From NCBI GenBank assembly GCA_001799395.1, contig MGTJ01000008.1, positions 3,783 through 67,782 of the forward strand: DNA of 64,000 bases, written 5' to 3'. Within the stretch, counting starts at the first letter, position 1. Each line of letters begins with the position of its first letter. Positions 19,222-29,057 of this stretch are shown piece by piece. Source of the stretch: Desulfobacterales bacterium RIFOXYA12_FULL_46_15. GTDB taxonomy: Bacteria; Desulfobacterota; Desulfobacteria; Desulfobacterales; Desulfobacteraceae. The notes beneath the pieces are model-generated. The model did no database searches. It was not told the DNA's origin and worked only from the letters and a program-made list of their open reading frames with translations. A program made the position numbers and the translations under genes.

Positions 19222-20148
19222 TTACTCCTGTTTCAGAACAGACAAAAGATATTGTCCATAACCGTTTTTTTTCATGGGCTGGGCCAGTTTTTCCAGTTGT
19301 TTAGCATCGATATGCTTCATTCTGAAGGCGATTTCCTCAGGGCAGGCAATTTTCAATCCCTGGCGGTCTTCCACAACCTTGATAAAGGTAGCGGCATCCA
19401 GAAGTGAATCATGGGTTCCCGTGTCCAGCCATGCGGTTCCGCGGCTGAAAAGTTCGATATCCAGTTTGCCGTTTTGAAAATAAATATTGTTGATATCCGT
19501 TATTTCAAGCTCACCCCGTGCAGACGGTTTTATCTTCTTGGCAATGTTGACGACATCATTATCATAGAAATACAGCCCTGTAACAGCATAATTGGATTTC
19601 GGTTTTTCCGGTTTTTCTTCAATGCTGGTGATATTGCCTTTATCATCAAATCCAACGACACCATACCGCTGGGCATCTTTGACATAATACCCGAATATGG
19701 TTGCACCTGTATTCCTTTTAGAAACAGCCTGTAATCTTTCGGATAATCCTTCCCCGTAAAAGATGTTATCTCCCAGGATCAATGCTGCAGGGTTTTTCCC
19801 GATGAAATTCTCCCCAAGGATAAAGGCCTGGGCAAGTCCGTCCGGGGAGGGCTGGACAGTATATTCAATACTGATACCCCATTGTGAACCGTCTCCTAAA
19901 AGGTATTTGAAGCTTTCATGATCATGGGGGGTGGTGATGATCAGAATCCGTGTAATACCGGAAAGCATCAGGGTCGTTAATGGGTAATAGATCATGGGTT
20001 TATCATAGACCGGCATTAATTGCTTGCTGACGGAATAGGTTAAAGGATACAGACGGCTTCCTGATCCGCCCGCCAGTATGATCCCTTTTCGTTCTAAACC
20101 CGGTTTGGGGGATAGATTACGATTAGTTTTTCGGGGGTTGGATGTCAT
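19222..20148 (-). CDS. rfbA: glucose-1-phosphate thymidylyltransferase
   Basis: [37 protein letters not shown]. Confidence 0.96.
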   Translation of the reverse strand: MTSNPRKTNRNLSPKPGLERKGIILAGGSGSRLYPLTYSVSKQLMPVYDKPMIYYPLTTLMLSGITRILIITTPHDHESFKYLLGDGSQWGISIEYTVQPSPDGLAQAFILGENFIGKNPAALILGDNIFYGEGLSERLQAVSKRNTGATIFGYYVKDAQRYGVVGFDDKGNITSIEEKPEKPKSNYAVTGLYFYDNDVVNIAKKIKPSARGELEITDINNIYFQNGKLDIELFSRGTAWLDTGTHDSLLDAATFIKVVEDRQGLKIACPEEIAFRMKHIDAKQLEKLAQPMKKNGYGQYLLSVLKQE

Positions 20149-20171
20149 TGTTAGAAAATAGCTCCGCTAAA

Positions 20172-20573
20172 TTAATATTCCATTGAATTCTCATGGGCCT
20201 CTGAAAGCCGCTCTTTTAAATAGCTGACGGCTTTTGTGTCATATTCGCTAAGATCAAAGCAGTAGCCGTCCTCACCCAGGAGGCCTTCGGGGATAAGATC
20301 CCCGGCTCCATCCGGGTCTGTGATCATTCCTCCGTAAAAGCACACGGACAGCCATCTTTCTTCAGGGTCGTCATCAATGACATCCACCATGGCAAAAAGG
20401 GAACGGTTTTTCTGGCTTTTATGTTTCGGGCGAAGTGAATAGCTCACACCCGGTCTTTCATTGAATTCAAGGGAGGTTCCGGTAAGGGTTTTCAAGTGTT
20501 CATAAAGTTCGGAAAATGCCTGGCGGGTTTCGGTTTCAGTCCAATTTTGAATAAATGTTTCAACAGGGTTCAT
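20172..20573 (-). CDS. hypothetical protein
   Basis: Intact 133-aa ORF between rfbA and moaB in same direction; no motif recognised. Confidence 0.65.
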   Translation of the reverse strand: MNPVETFIQNWTETETRQAFSELYEHLKTLTGTSLEFNERPGVSYSLRPKHKSQKNRSLFAMVDVIDDDPEERWLSVCFYGGMITDPDGAGDLIPEGLLGEDGYCFDLSEYDTKAVSYLKERLSEAHENSMEY

Positions 20574-20576
20574 GAA

Positions 20577-21080
20577 TTATTCCTTTATGTGTTTCAAGAG
20601 ATGTCCAAGTTCAGGAAAGATCAGGGCATTACAGGCCAGTTTGCAGGCTTTGATGCTGCCCGGCATTAAGAAGACGAGGCTCTGTCCGATAACTCCGGCT
20701 GTGGCCCGGGAAAGGATGGCGGCCGAGTCGATTTCTTCAAAACTGAGTTGCGCAAAAAGAGGGCCGAATGCAGTGAGTTCTTTTTCAAACAGGGGTTTGA
20801 CAGCCTCAATGGTGACGTCTTTGGGGCTTATGCCGGTTCCGCCGGATATGATAACGGCATCGGGAACTATTTTCCCGGTCACATGCAGGGTCAATTCTTT
20901 GATGGCAGTTATGTCATCCGTGACCATCTGGTGAATGACGACTTCGTGGCCTTCTTTTTTGGCCTGTTTTTTAATCCAGGCGCCAGACTCGTCCTGATCA
21001 AGATTTCGTGTCGTTGAGACAGAGATCACAGCAACCCGGAGATGATCCGGTGCGTTTTTCTTATGGCTTTCAGTACTCAT
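20577..21080 (-). CDS. moaB: molybdenum cofactor biosynthesis protein MoaB
   Basis: DAVIISGGTGISPKDVTIEAVKPLFEKELTAFG; FLMPGS. Confidence 0.93.
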   Translation of the reverse strand: MSTESHKKNAPDHLRVAVISVSTTRNLDQDESGAWIKKQAKKEGHEVVIHQMVTDDITAIKELTLHVTGKIVPDAVIISGGTGISPKDVTIEAVKPLFEKELTAFGPLFAQLSFEEIDSAAILSRATAGVIGQSLVFLMPGSIKACKLACNALIFPELGHLLKHIKE

Positions 21081-21083
21081 GGC

Positions 21084-21620
21084 TTAATCCTGTTCCATAT
21101 AAACAAGATCCTTTTGGTCATGTTCGACCACAAGGACATTGATCATATCATCATGTTCGGTGTTAATGGAAATACCCTTGTAGTCGGGCTGGATAGGAAG
21201 CTCCCGGTGCCCGCGGTCAATCAGGATGGCCAGCTCGATCCGCGAAGGCCTGCCGAAATCCAGCAGGGCATCCATGGCGGCGCGGATGGTCCGGCCGGTG
21301 AAAAGGACATCATCCACCAGGATGATATCGATGCCATCCACGGAAAAAGGGATATTGGAAGGCCGTACCGTGGGCTGCCGGCTGATTTTTGTCCAGTCGT
21401 CCCGGTACATGTTGATATCCATGCTGCCGACAGGGATGGTAACCTTTTCTATCTGTTTGATCTGATCTGCAATCCGTTTGGCCAGAAAATCCCCCCGAGT
21501 CTGAATCCCCACAAGGGCAAGATTTTTTGTCCCCTTATGTTTTTCGATAATTTCATGGGATATCCGGGTGATGATCCGTTTAAAATCCTGGTCATTCAGA
21601 AGGGTCTTTTTCTTTTTCAT
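21084..21620 (-). CDS. pyrR: bifunctional pyr operon regulator / uracil phosphoribosyltransferase
   Basis: GIQTRGDFLAKRIADQI; DIILVDDVLFTGRTIRAAMDAL PRPP loop; LAILIDRGHRELPIQPDY. Confidence 0.95.
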   Translation of the reverse strand: MKKKKTLLNDQDFKRIITRISHEIIEKHKGTKNLALVGIQTRGDFLAKRIADQIKQIEKVTIPVGSMDINMYRDDWTKISRQPTVRPSNIPFSVDGIDIILVDDVLFTGRTIRAAMDALLDFGRPSRIELAILIDRGHRELPIQPDYKGISINTEHDDMINVLVVEHDQKDLVYMEQD

Positions 21621-21752
21621 ATTCTAAGCTTTCCTTGATTTATATGCTTTGAAGACTCTTTATCATCTTTTTTTATGGCGGGCAACACCTTGATTTTAAG
21701 TTTGAGTTGCTATAATCAGTGTAAGATAAAAAATAAACCCGGGCAGGCATCA

Positions 21753-22361
21753 ATGAAATTTAATGTTACAGGCGTGATTCTGGCAGGCGGTAAAAACAGC
21801 CGTCTGCCAGGGGAAAAAAAGACATTCCGGAAGATAGGGGAGACTACAATCCTTGAAAACATTTACAATGTGTTTTCAAGCCTTTTCAAAGAAGTCATTA
21901 TTGTGGTCAATGACCCTAAAGACTTTGCCGGCTGGGACATGACCATCGTAACCGATATCATCCCCGCCAAATGTGCCCTGGCAGGACTCCACGCAGGACT
22001 TTTCTATGCATCTTATCCCTATGTCTATGCCACTGCCTGTGACACGCCCTTTGTCCGGCCGCTGGTGATCGGGCATATCGTGGGAAAGATTGAAAAAGGG
22101 TATGACGTCATTGTGCCGAGAACCGATGACGGGCTTGAAACCTTGTCCGCAGCCTATTCAAAGGATTGCATCCCCTTTATTGAAGAGAGTCTTAAAAAAG
22201 ATATCTATATGATTAAAAAATTCTTCAGGCCCGGGAAGGTAAAGGAGATCCCCATCCATGAATTAAGACCCCTGGACCCGGATCTTCAGTTTATTTTTAA
22301 TGTGAATACGCCTGAAGACCTTGAAAAAGCAAGGGCCATGGCAGGTAAAAAAATAGAATAA
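21753..22361 (+). CDS. mobA: molybdenum cofactor guanylyltransferase
   Basis: GVILAGGKNSRLPGEKKTF; YATACDTPFVRPLVI; start chosen at ATG 21753. Confidence 0.9.
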   Translation: MKFNVTGVILAGGKNSRLPGEKKTFRKIGETTILENIYNVFSSLFKEVIIVVNDPKDFAGWDMTIVTDIIPAKCALAGLHAGLFYASYPYVYATACDTPFVRPLVIGHIVGKIEKGYDVIVPRTDDGLETLSAAYSKDCIPFIEESLKKDIYMIKKFFRPGKVKEIPIHELRPLDPDLQFIFNVNTPEDLEKARAMAGKKIE

Positions 22362-22377
22362 CCAAAGGAGAGACTTT

Positions 22378-22749
22378 ATGAATATCCAGACAATGCTCGA
22401 GCAGATCAAAAAGCATCCGGATTACCATCAGGCCGGTATGATTTTATGTCATAACGGCGTGGTCCGGGCAACATCCCGTGAAGGAGAGGAAGTGACCGGC
22501 CTTGAGATCACCGTTGATCATCAGCGGTTGTCACAGATTATCAGCGAACAGAAAAAAAGACCGGGGATAGTCGAGATCCTGATCCACATCAATGAGGGAA
22601 AGCTCCTGAAGGTGGGAGAGGATGTCATGTTTCTCGTGGTTGCAGGAGATATCCGGGAGAATGTTATAAAAAGCCTGACAGATACATTGAATCTGGTTAA
22701 ATCACAGGTGACAAGCAAAAAACAGTTTTTTACACAGGAAAAAAAATGA
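22378..22749 (+). CDS. moaE: molybdopterin synthase catalytic subunit MoaE-like
   Basis: GMILCHNGVVRATSREGEEVTGLEI; GKLLKVGEDVMFLVVAGDIREN; location upstream of moaC. Confidence 0.8.
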   Translation: MNIQTMLEQIKKHPDYHQAGMILCHNGVVRATSREGEEVTGLEITVDHQRLSQIISEQKKRPGIVEILIHINEGKLLKVGEDVMFLVVAGDIRENVIKSLTDTLNLVKSQVTSKKQFFTQEKK

Positions 22750-23222
22750 CAGAATTTACACATCTGGATAAAGACGGCCGGGTGAGAATGGTGGATGTGG
22801 GGGAAAAGACCGAAACCCACAGGAAAGCCATTGCATCAGGCAGGATTTCCATGAAAAAAGAAACCCTTGCCCTGATCATGGATGAAAAAGTCAAAAAAGG
22901 AAATGTCCTTGAAGCAGCAAGAATTGCAGGGGTCATGGCAGCTAAGAAAACATCAGACCTGATTCCCATGTGCCATCCCCTGAATATTACCCATGCCGGG
23001 ATCGATTTTTCCTTTGATACAGAGAGCCATGCAGTGGATATCGAAGCCGAAGTGTCCCTGACCGGGAGAACCGGGGTGGAAATGGAGGCCCTGACAGCGG
23101 TCTCCGTGGCAGCCCTGACCATATACGACATGTGTAAATCCTATGACAAGGCCATGAGAATATCGGATATCTGTCTCAGATTCAAATCCGGGGGCAAAAG
23201 CGGAACCTATACTGCAACATAG
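22746..23222 (+). CDS. moaC: cyclic pyranopterin monophosphate synthase
   Basis: FTHLDKDGRVRMVDVGEKTETHRKAIASG; AARIAGVMAAKKTSDLIPMCHPLNITH; GRTGVEMEALTAVSVAALTIYDMCKSYDKAM. Confidence 0.97.
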   Translation: MTEFTHLDKDGRVRMVDVGEKTETHRKAIASGRISMKKETLALIMDEKVKKGNVLEAARIAGVMAAKKTSDLIPMCHPLNITHAGIDFSFDTESHAVDIEAEVSLTGRTGVEMEALTAVSVAALTIYDMCKSYDKAMRISDICLRFKSGGKSGTYTAT

Positions 23223-23223
23223 C

Positions 23224-24399
23224 ATGATATCCCTTGAGAATCTCACCTATCTGATATCCGGTGTCTGTCTCGGGGTGATCCTGTGCGCCGTTATGGCAAA
23301 GGCAGGGAGCTTCTTTTTTTCAAAAAAGATGAAAGCCCTTTCCAATGAAGCATTGTTTGAAAATTCGGCCCGGTTCATGGAACTTGCAGACCGGTATTTT
23401 TCATCCTATGTCAGGGAAGCCCGGAAGGATTTTGATATCAAGGGAAACGAGATCATCAAAACCGTTGACCCGGTCCGGCAGATCCTGGATAAATATGAGA
23501 CCCGGCTGACCCTCATGGAAAAGGAAAGGGAAAAGGCTTATGGGTCCATCACGGAAAAACTTCTGGAAATGGGGAGAACCCAGAATCATCTTTCCGTTGA
23601 AACCGGGAATCTGGTAAAAGCCCTGCGCGTCCCCCATGTCCGGGGGCGGTGGGGGGAAATGACCCTGAAACGGGTGGCTGAGCTTGCCGGCATGAGCGAA
23701 TACTGTGATTTTGAAGAGCAGCTTGCCTCGGGTGGCGGGAAAGGGTCTGTCCGGCCCGATATGGTGATCACCCTGCCTGGCCGCCGCAGGATTATCGTGG
23801 ATGCCAAAGTGCCGCTCATGGCCTATCTGGACGCCCTTGAAGCCAGGGATGAAAAAGAGAAACAGGATCGGATGAAGGACCATGGCCGCCAGGTGATGAT
23901 GCATATTTCAAACCTGTCATCAAAGAATTATTTTCTGGAAATTACCCCTTCGCCGGAATTTGTGGTCCTGTTTATTCCTGGAGAAAATTTTTTCTCTGCA
24001 GCCCTGACGGTTTACCCGGACCTGATTGAAAAAGGCATGGAAAAAGGAGTGATCCTGGCAACGCCCACTACGCTGATTGCGCTTTTAAAGGCGGTTTCCT
24101 ATTCCTGGAAGCAGGAGAAAAGCCATGAGAATGCAGAAGAGATCAGAAATCTCGGGGCTGAACTTTTTTCACGGCTCTGCACCATGACCGACAATATCAA
24201 CCAGCTCGGCAAGGACATTGAAAAATGCGTGGCCGGTTACAACAGAACCATAGGGGCCATGGAGACAAGGGTCATGTCCGCGGCCGGAAAGCTCGGGAAT
24301 CTGAAAGTCTCTGAAAAAACCATAGAGGGCCTTCATCCCATAGACTATTCAAAAACAAAAACCCGGGAGTTTAATAAGCGCTATGATAACGGCGAATAA
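23224..24399 (+). CDS. rmuC: DNA recombination protein RmuC
   Basis: VPHVRGRWGEMTLKRVAELAGMSEYCDF; RRIIVDAKVPLMAYLDAL; FIPGENFFSAAL. Confidence 0.93.
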   Translation: MISLENLTYLISGVCLGVILCAVMAKAGSFFFSKKMKALSNEALFENSARFMELADRYFSSYVREARKDFDIKGNEIIKTVDPVRQILDKYETRLTLMEKEREKAYGSITEKLLEMGRTQNHLSVETGNLVKALRVPHVRGRWGEMTLKRVAELAGMSEYCDFEEQLASGGGKGSVRPDMVITLPGRRRIIVDAKVPLMAYLDALEARDEKEKQDRMKDHGRQVMMHISNLSSKNYFLEITPSPEFVVLFIPGENFFSAALTVYPDLIEKGMEKGVILATPTTLIALLKAVSYSWKQEKSHENAEEIRNLGAELFSRLCTMTDNINQLGKDIEKCVAGYNRTIGAMETRVMSAAGKLGNLKVSEKTIEGLHPIDYSKTKTREFNKRYDNGE

Positions 24400-25615
24400 G
24401 ACAGTGTTAAACCATAAACAACTTATTTGGCTCATGATCATCCTCTGCATTTTTTGCGGCTGCACATCTGCGGTCAGGGAAGAAAACAAGGAAACAGGAC
24501 CCTTAAAAAAACTGAACCCTGGCGAATATCCCTTGTTTATTGATCATATGGATTATCAAGGGCTTTTGGATTCCATTGACAATAGTTTGACCTATTTCAG
24601 AAAAATACCTGCACAAAGACCATATACCTATGAAAATGATATTTATCCTGCATCCCACATGATCAAATCCCTTGAGATATTTAAAGCCTTTCTTGAAAAA
24701 GGCCCTTCCCCCAGTGATTTGAATGAATTGATCAAAACCCGGTTTTTTGTTTATGAAGCAGCCGGCAATGAAAAAAATGAAGTCCTTTTTACCGGCTATT
24801 TTGAGCCTGCCTATGAAGGCAGGCTGAAGAAAAGCAATGAATTTCCATTTCCGCTTTTTTCAAAACCTGATGATCTTCTGGAAATTGATTTGTCATCATT
24901 TTCCGATCAGTATAAAGGGCATAAACGCCTGACGGCAAGAGTGAATGAAGCCACAAATGAAGTAATTCCGTATTATTCCCGAAAGGAAATCACAGCTATA
25001 AAGGATTTCCACACGCGGGCAGAGCCTGTGGCCTGGCTGAAAAGCCGCGTGGACGGATTTTTCCTGGAGATTCAGGGATCAGGCCGGGTTGATCTTGGAA
25101 ACGGCGACCTGCTAAGGGTGCAATATACGGCTGCCAATGGCAGGGCATATAGTTCCGTGGGGAAATATCTCATCGATCAAAAGGAGATTTCAAAGGAGAA
25201 TATGTCCATGCAGGCCATCCGCCAATGGCTGGAAGCCCATCCGGAAAGGGTGGACGAGGTCTTGAACTATAATCAGAGCTATGTGTTTTTCAGAAAAGAA
25301 ACAGACGGCCCCTACGGCAGCCTTGGCGTCAAGGTGACGGCCTTTCGTTCCGTGGCCACGGACAGCAGGCTTTTTCCCAAAGGCGCGCTTTGTTTCATCC
25401 AGGCCCGGTTGCCGGATAAAAAAGCCATGGACCCGCAAAAGGAATGGGAAAAAGCTTCTTTGTTTGTGTTAAACCAGGATACGGGCGGTGCCATCAAGGG
25501 GCCGGCCCGGGCAGACCTTTTCTGCGGAAACGGGGAGTATGCAGAGTTTACATCCGGTTATATGAAACATTACGGCAGGTTGTTCTTCCTTGTTTTAAAT
25601 CCCGGGAAAGAATAA
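24383..25615 (+). CDS. mltA: membrane-bound lytic murein transglycosylase A
   Basis: Lipoprotein signal; FTGYFEPAYEGRL; FFLEIQGSGRVDLGNGDLLRVQYTAANGRAYSSVGKYL; QDTGGAIKGPARADLFCG. Confidence 0.94.
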   Translation: MITANKTVLNHKQLIWLMIILCIFCGCTSAVREENKETGPLKKLNPGEYPLFIDHMDYQGLLDSIDNSLTYFRKIPAQRPYTYENDIYPASHMIKSLEIFKAFLEKGPSPSDLNELIKTRFFVYEAAGNEKNEVLFTGYFEPAYEGRLKKSNEFPFPLFSKPDDLLEIDLSSFSDQYKGHKRLTARVNEATNEVIPYYSRKEITAIKDFHTRAEPVAWLKSRVDGFFLEIQGSGRVDLGNGDLLRVQYTAANGRAYSSVGKYLIDQKEISKENMSMQAIRQWLEAHPERVDEVLNYNQSYVFFRKETDGPYGSLGVKVTAFRSVATDSRLFPKGALCFIQARLPDKKAMDPQKEWEKASLFVLNQDTGGAIKGPARADLFCGNGEYAEFTSGYMKHYGRLFFLVLNPGKE

Positions 25616-25629
25616 TTTTTTATTAGCGG

Positions 25630-27792
25630 TTAAAACCGGAAAGAAACACCTGCCCCCAGGTATCGGCCGTCCTGGGGATAGATCCCGCCCATGCCGCCGG
25701 TAAAGCGGCTGTGAGCCAAACCGGTACTGTTGGAATATTTTTCCCATTGTGTGTCAAAGATGTTGGCGCAGGTGAGGGTCCATTCGAACCGGCCGTACAC
25801 CCAGGTCAGTTTCAGGTCCATAAGATGGGTGGGGTCCACCTTCAGGCTGTTGCCGTTATCTTCATATTGTTCTCCAAATCCGTGGACATCCAGTGAAACC
25901 GTCAGGGAGCCGCAGGGCTTGTCCCGGAAGGGGTAGATATCCAGCCCGGCAGAATATTCATATTCCGGAACTGAACTTACCTTTTTACCGGAAAGATCAA
26001 GGAAGGTCATGGAAGAGGCCTCTGGTGTTGCATACCCCCTGGCGCTGCCGTCGTTCCATTCCGCATCCATGGTCGTGAACCCGAAGCGGTATCCAAGAAA
26101 CTCCAGGGGCCTGCCGTCCACTTCCACTTCAATCCCCTTGTGGGTAGCGGTTCCCGCATTCCGGTAACCCACAAAGGTGGTGCCGGTGTAAGCGGCAGTC
26201 ACCTTGTCTTCGACTTCTGTCAGATAACCGATGATGCTGTAGTTCAGTGCTTTTCTCACCTGGTGCTTGAATCCAAGTTCCCAGGTCTGGTATTGTTCCG
26301 GCTTCAGATCTTTGGCCTGAGCGGCCGGGTCGTTTTTTTCCATGTTGAGTTTGTAATGCCCGATGGGCATATAGAAGCCTGACTCGTTGTAGGTAATGAA
26401 CAGGTTGGCATTTTCCAGGATGTCATAGGACGGGGAGAGGGTAAAGTCTATGTCGCCGTCGAAATCAGCCTGAACCGAAGACGGGACTTTGTTTTTCAGT
26501 TCATAATCCACCTTGTTGAGCCGGATTCCGGTCTCAAGCCCGAACCGGTCCAGGGTAAGGTCATTGTTCAGATTGAGGCCCATGTGTTCTTTTTTGGCCT
26601 TAATATCGGCCATGGCTTTATTCGTGGTCATGGCAGCGGATAAGGCAAGGGTGTTGAAGGGATAATCCCGAACCTGGTCAAAATCCTGGTTCTTGTAATC
26701 CAATCCAAGCTTCAGGGTATCTTTGTAATTTTCTTTTCCCAGGTCAAAATGACGGCCTCCGGTGATTTTGAAATCAACCCGGGTATCCTGCCGGTCATCT
26801 TGTTCATCATCCCTTCTGGTATTTACGGCCGGGTGGTTGAAATCCTTCATTTCGGTCGCAATCTCATTGTCCTGCGTAAAAATAAGGGCTGAATTGAGAA
26901 GATATTCATTTTTTTCATAATCCAGTTTGATCCCGGCATTGACCATTTCCTGGTCGGACCGGGTCGGCAATACATAATAGGCAGTACCACCGGAAACGGC
27001 CCAATACCCGTTTGCTCTCCGGTCTTTTTGGACATCTGCAGGGGTCAGGCCTACAGCATGGGAGACCTTGGAATCATTAACGCCGAGGATGAGATTCACC
27101 CGCCCGCCGTCAAACCGGTACCCGGCCTGGGCGTCGGCAGACCTGGTTTCATCATCGGTTTGGCGGTATCCGTCGGATTCCATGCCATAGGCATTCAGGC
27201 TATAATCAATATCGTTTTTACCGCCAAAAATACCGGCTGTAAGCTTATGGGTATTCCAGGACCCGGTTTCAGCCGAGGCATATCCTTTGAAAGGTTCATC
27301 TGCCGACAGTCCGCTTTTTGTGGTGATCAGGATGGCGCCCCGGGCCGAATCAGCGCCGTATTCAGAGGCAGGCGGGGATTTGATGACTTCTATTTTTTCA
27401 ATATTGTCCAGGGGAATGGTGTCGATCTTGCTGTACCCGTACATCCCCGTATTGATGGGGCGGCCGTCCACATAAATCACGGCCCCGTCGGTAAAGGTGC
27501 CGCGGGTTCCGCGGATGCTGAAATAGGTTTTTGATCCTGATTTCTGGTTGACCACCCCGGGAATGGATGAAATCAGTTCCGAGGTTCTGGTCTGGCCGCT
27601 GTTTTTGATATCTTTTTCCGTGAGCACGGTGATGGCGCTATTGGTTTGAAGCAGCTTTTGTTTTGTTCCTGAATCGGTTACGACAATGGTATCCAGGACC
27701 GTGAAATCATCTTGTGCGGTTGCCGGACAAGGGTTTATCAATATGACGGCAGCCAGGACTGCCTGGATCATCTGGTAAATTATCTTTTTCAT
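25630..27792 (-). CDS. TonB-dependent outer-membrane receptor
   Basis: Plug domain (TNSAITVLTEKDIKNSGQTRTSELISSIPGVVNQ...YFSIRGTRGTFTDGAVIYVDGRPIN), beta-barrel, terminal aromatic VSFRF; overlaps cbiK by 4 bp. Confidence 0.93.
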   Translation of the reverse strand: MKKIIYQMIQAVLAAVILINPCPATAQDDFTVLDTIVVTDSGTKQKLLQTNSAITVLTEKDIKNSGQTRTSELISSIPGVVNQKSGSKTYFSIRGTRGTFTDGAVIYVDGRPINTGMYGYSKIDTIPLDNIEKIEVIKSPPASEYGADSARGAILITTKSGLSADEPFKGYASAETGSWNTHKLTAGIFGGKNDIDYSLNAYGMESDGYRQTDDETRSADAQAGYRFDGGRVNLILGVNDSKVSHAVGLTPADVQKDRRANGYWAVSGGTAYYVLPTRSDQEMVNAGIKLDYEKNEYLLNSALIFTQDNEIATEMKDFNHPAVNTRRDDEQDDRQDTRVDFKITGGRHFDLGKENYKDTLKLGLDYKNQDFDQVRDYPFNTLALSAAMTTNKAMADIKAKKEHMGLNLNNDLTLDRFGLETGIRLNKVDYELKNKVPSSVQADFDGDIDFTLSPSYDILENANLFITYNESGFYMPIGHYKLNMEKNDPAAQAKDLKPEQYQTWELGFKHQVRKALNYSIIGYLTEVEDKVTAAYTGTTFVGYRNAGTATHKGIEVEVDGRPLEFLGYRFGFTTMDAEWNDGSARGYATPEASSMTFLDLSGKKVSSVPEYEYSAGLDIYPFRDKPCGSLTVSLDVHGFGEQYEDNGNSLKVDPTHLMDLKLTWVYGRFEWTLTCANIFDTQWEKYSNSTGLAHSRFTGGMGGIYPQDGRYLGAGVSFRF

Positions 27793-28664
27793 GGATGGTC
27801 TGTCATGGCCTGCTTCAGGTGATCCATCCAGATATCCAGCATATTGTCATATTGAGCAGTACCTTTCAGAACAGCCTCAGTCTTGAACCCCTGTTTTTCG
27901 AGCATGGATTTCCAGGAGCCGGGTTCGTCACCGGCCAGGTCGTTTCTGGCATGGTCCCCGGCAACGGACATAAAAGGCATGAGCCAGATTTTTTTGCTCT
28001 TTTTTTCTTTTATCATGGGGATCAGGTCGTCAATGGTTGGTGAGCCTTCCACTGTGCCCATAAACACCAGGGGGTCTTTTTTCTGGAGATGATACATGAG
28101 GGCCGTATAAAAGACATTGGAAGGGTGAGGGGTTCCGTGGCCCATGAGGACCACGGCTTCTGATTGTTTTCGTCCGGCCGGGAGATTCGCAAGGATGGCC
28201 CGGGTCACATCTTCCATGTCTTTTTGGCTTGACAGCAACGGCGCACCAATGACAATTTTTTCAATCCCGCCCGGCAGACCTTCAAAGGCAGCCAGGGTCC
28301 GGACCAGGTCGTCAAATTCTTCTCCCCGGATGGTGTGCAGGGACTGGGCCGCCACACGGGTAAATCCCTGGTCCGTCATTTTTGCCAGGGCCATGGCCTC
28401 GGAGTCCAGGATTTTGCCCTCTTTTGCCAGCTTGCTTCTGATCATGGAAGAGGTATAGGCCCAGAAAACCGGGGTTTCCGGGAACTCTTCCTTAACACGC
28501 TTGTTTATGTTTTCAAAGGATACTGAGGCTTCGGGAATGCTTGAGCCGAATGCCACAAGAAGGATGCCTTTTTTCATTTCCCTTTTATGGCCGTGACCCG
28601 AGGCAAACACAAGGGATGGAAGGATAAGGCAGGTGAATAAAAAGAAGAGGATAAGTTTTTTCAT
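27789..28664 (-). CDS. cbiK: sirohydrochlorin cobaltochelatase CbiK with signal peptide
   Basis: Signal peptide MKKLILFFLFTCLILPSLVFA; KGILLVAFGSSIPEA; VVLMGHGTPHPSN; WLMPFMSVAGDHARNDLAGDEPGSW. Confidence 0.93.
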   Translation of the reverse strand: MKKLILFFLFTCLILPSLVFASGHGHKREMKKGILLVAFGSSIPEASVSFENINKRVKEEFPETPVFWAYTSSMIRSKLAKEGKILDSEAMALAKMTDQGFTRVAAQSLHTIRGEEFDDLVRTLAAFEGLPGGIEKIVIGAPLLSSQKDMEDVTRAILANLPAGRKQSEAVVLMGHGTPHPSNVFYTALMYHLQKKDPLVFMGTVEGSPTIDDLIPMIKEKKSKKIWLMPFMSVAGDHARNDLAGDEPGSWKSMLEKQGFKTEAVLKGTAQYDNMLDIWMDHLKQAMTDHP

Positions 28665-28711
28665 GATTGCTCCTTAAATGATTAAAATTTAATCCAGTGA
28701 TCCGGAGCCAT

Positions 28712-28750
28712 AAAAAAACCCCAGGATCGATACAGTCAACGATCCTGGGG
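28712..28750 (-). terminator. Rho-independent terminator downstream of cobalamin riboswitch
   Basis: CCCCAGGATCG (28719-28729) / CGATCCTGGGG (28740-28750), followed on minus strand by a 7-T run. Confidence 0.9.
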
Positions 28751-28814
28751 TATCCCTTTTCTTTCCTTAAGATCTTATGGCAATTCCCTTGTCCGCGGGG
28801 AATACATCAATGTG

Positions 28815-28978
28815 TCCGGCAGGTCTTCTGACTTGTGGATCATCCTTTTGGCTTCTGCCTTCCCGCCGATTTTCAAGCCTTTATTTACGGCTTTTAATTG
28901 ACAGTGGCGTTTTTTAAAGCTTTGGTCCCCACTTACAGCGGCGGGCCCGTCCCTGATTTTCACAGGCGTTCCCTTTTA
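28815..28978 (-). promoter_or_regulatory. cobalamin riboswitch
   Basis: Minus strand: GCCTGTGAAAATCAGGGACGGGCCCGCCGCTGTAAGTGGGGACC...CGCCACTGT...GGCGGGAAGGCAGAAGCCAAAAGGATGATCCACAAGTCAGAAGACCTGCC; consensus boxes and position upstream of cbiK. Confidence 0.92.
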
Positions 28979-29057
28979 AGCATTAAATGCACCTGAACAA
29001 CAGATCAGGTTGTATTTTGAAAAAATACAAAAGTCAACTAAAAAAATTATCCACAAA

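Noticed and set aside
16763-20148. rfbABCD as a novel polysaccharide locus
   Set aside because: Standard dTDP-rhamnose operon with no unusual glycosyltransferases attached.
21042-21638. 198-aa plus ORF opposite pyrR
   Set aside because: PyrR on the minus strand has all motifs; this is its complement.
20577-23222. Split MoCo gene cluster as unusual
   Set aside because: moaB, mobA, moaE and moaC arranged divergently around pyrR is ordinary clustering of MoCo genes.
27028-27534. 168-aa plus ORF opposite the TonB receptor
   Set aside because: Antisense shadow; no motif.
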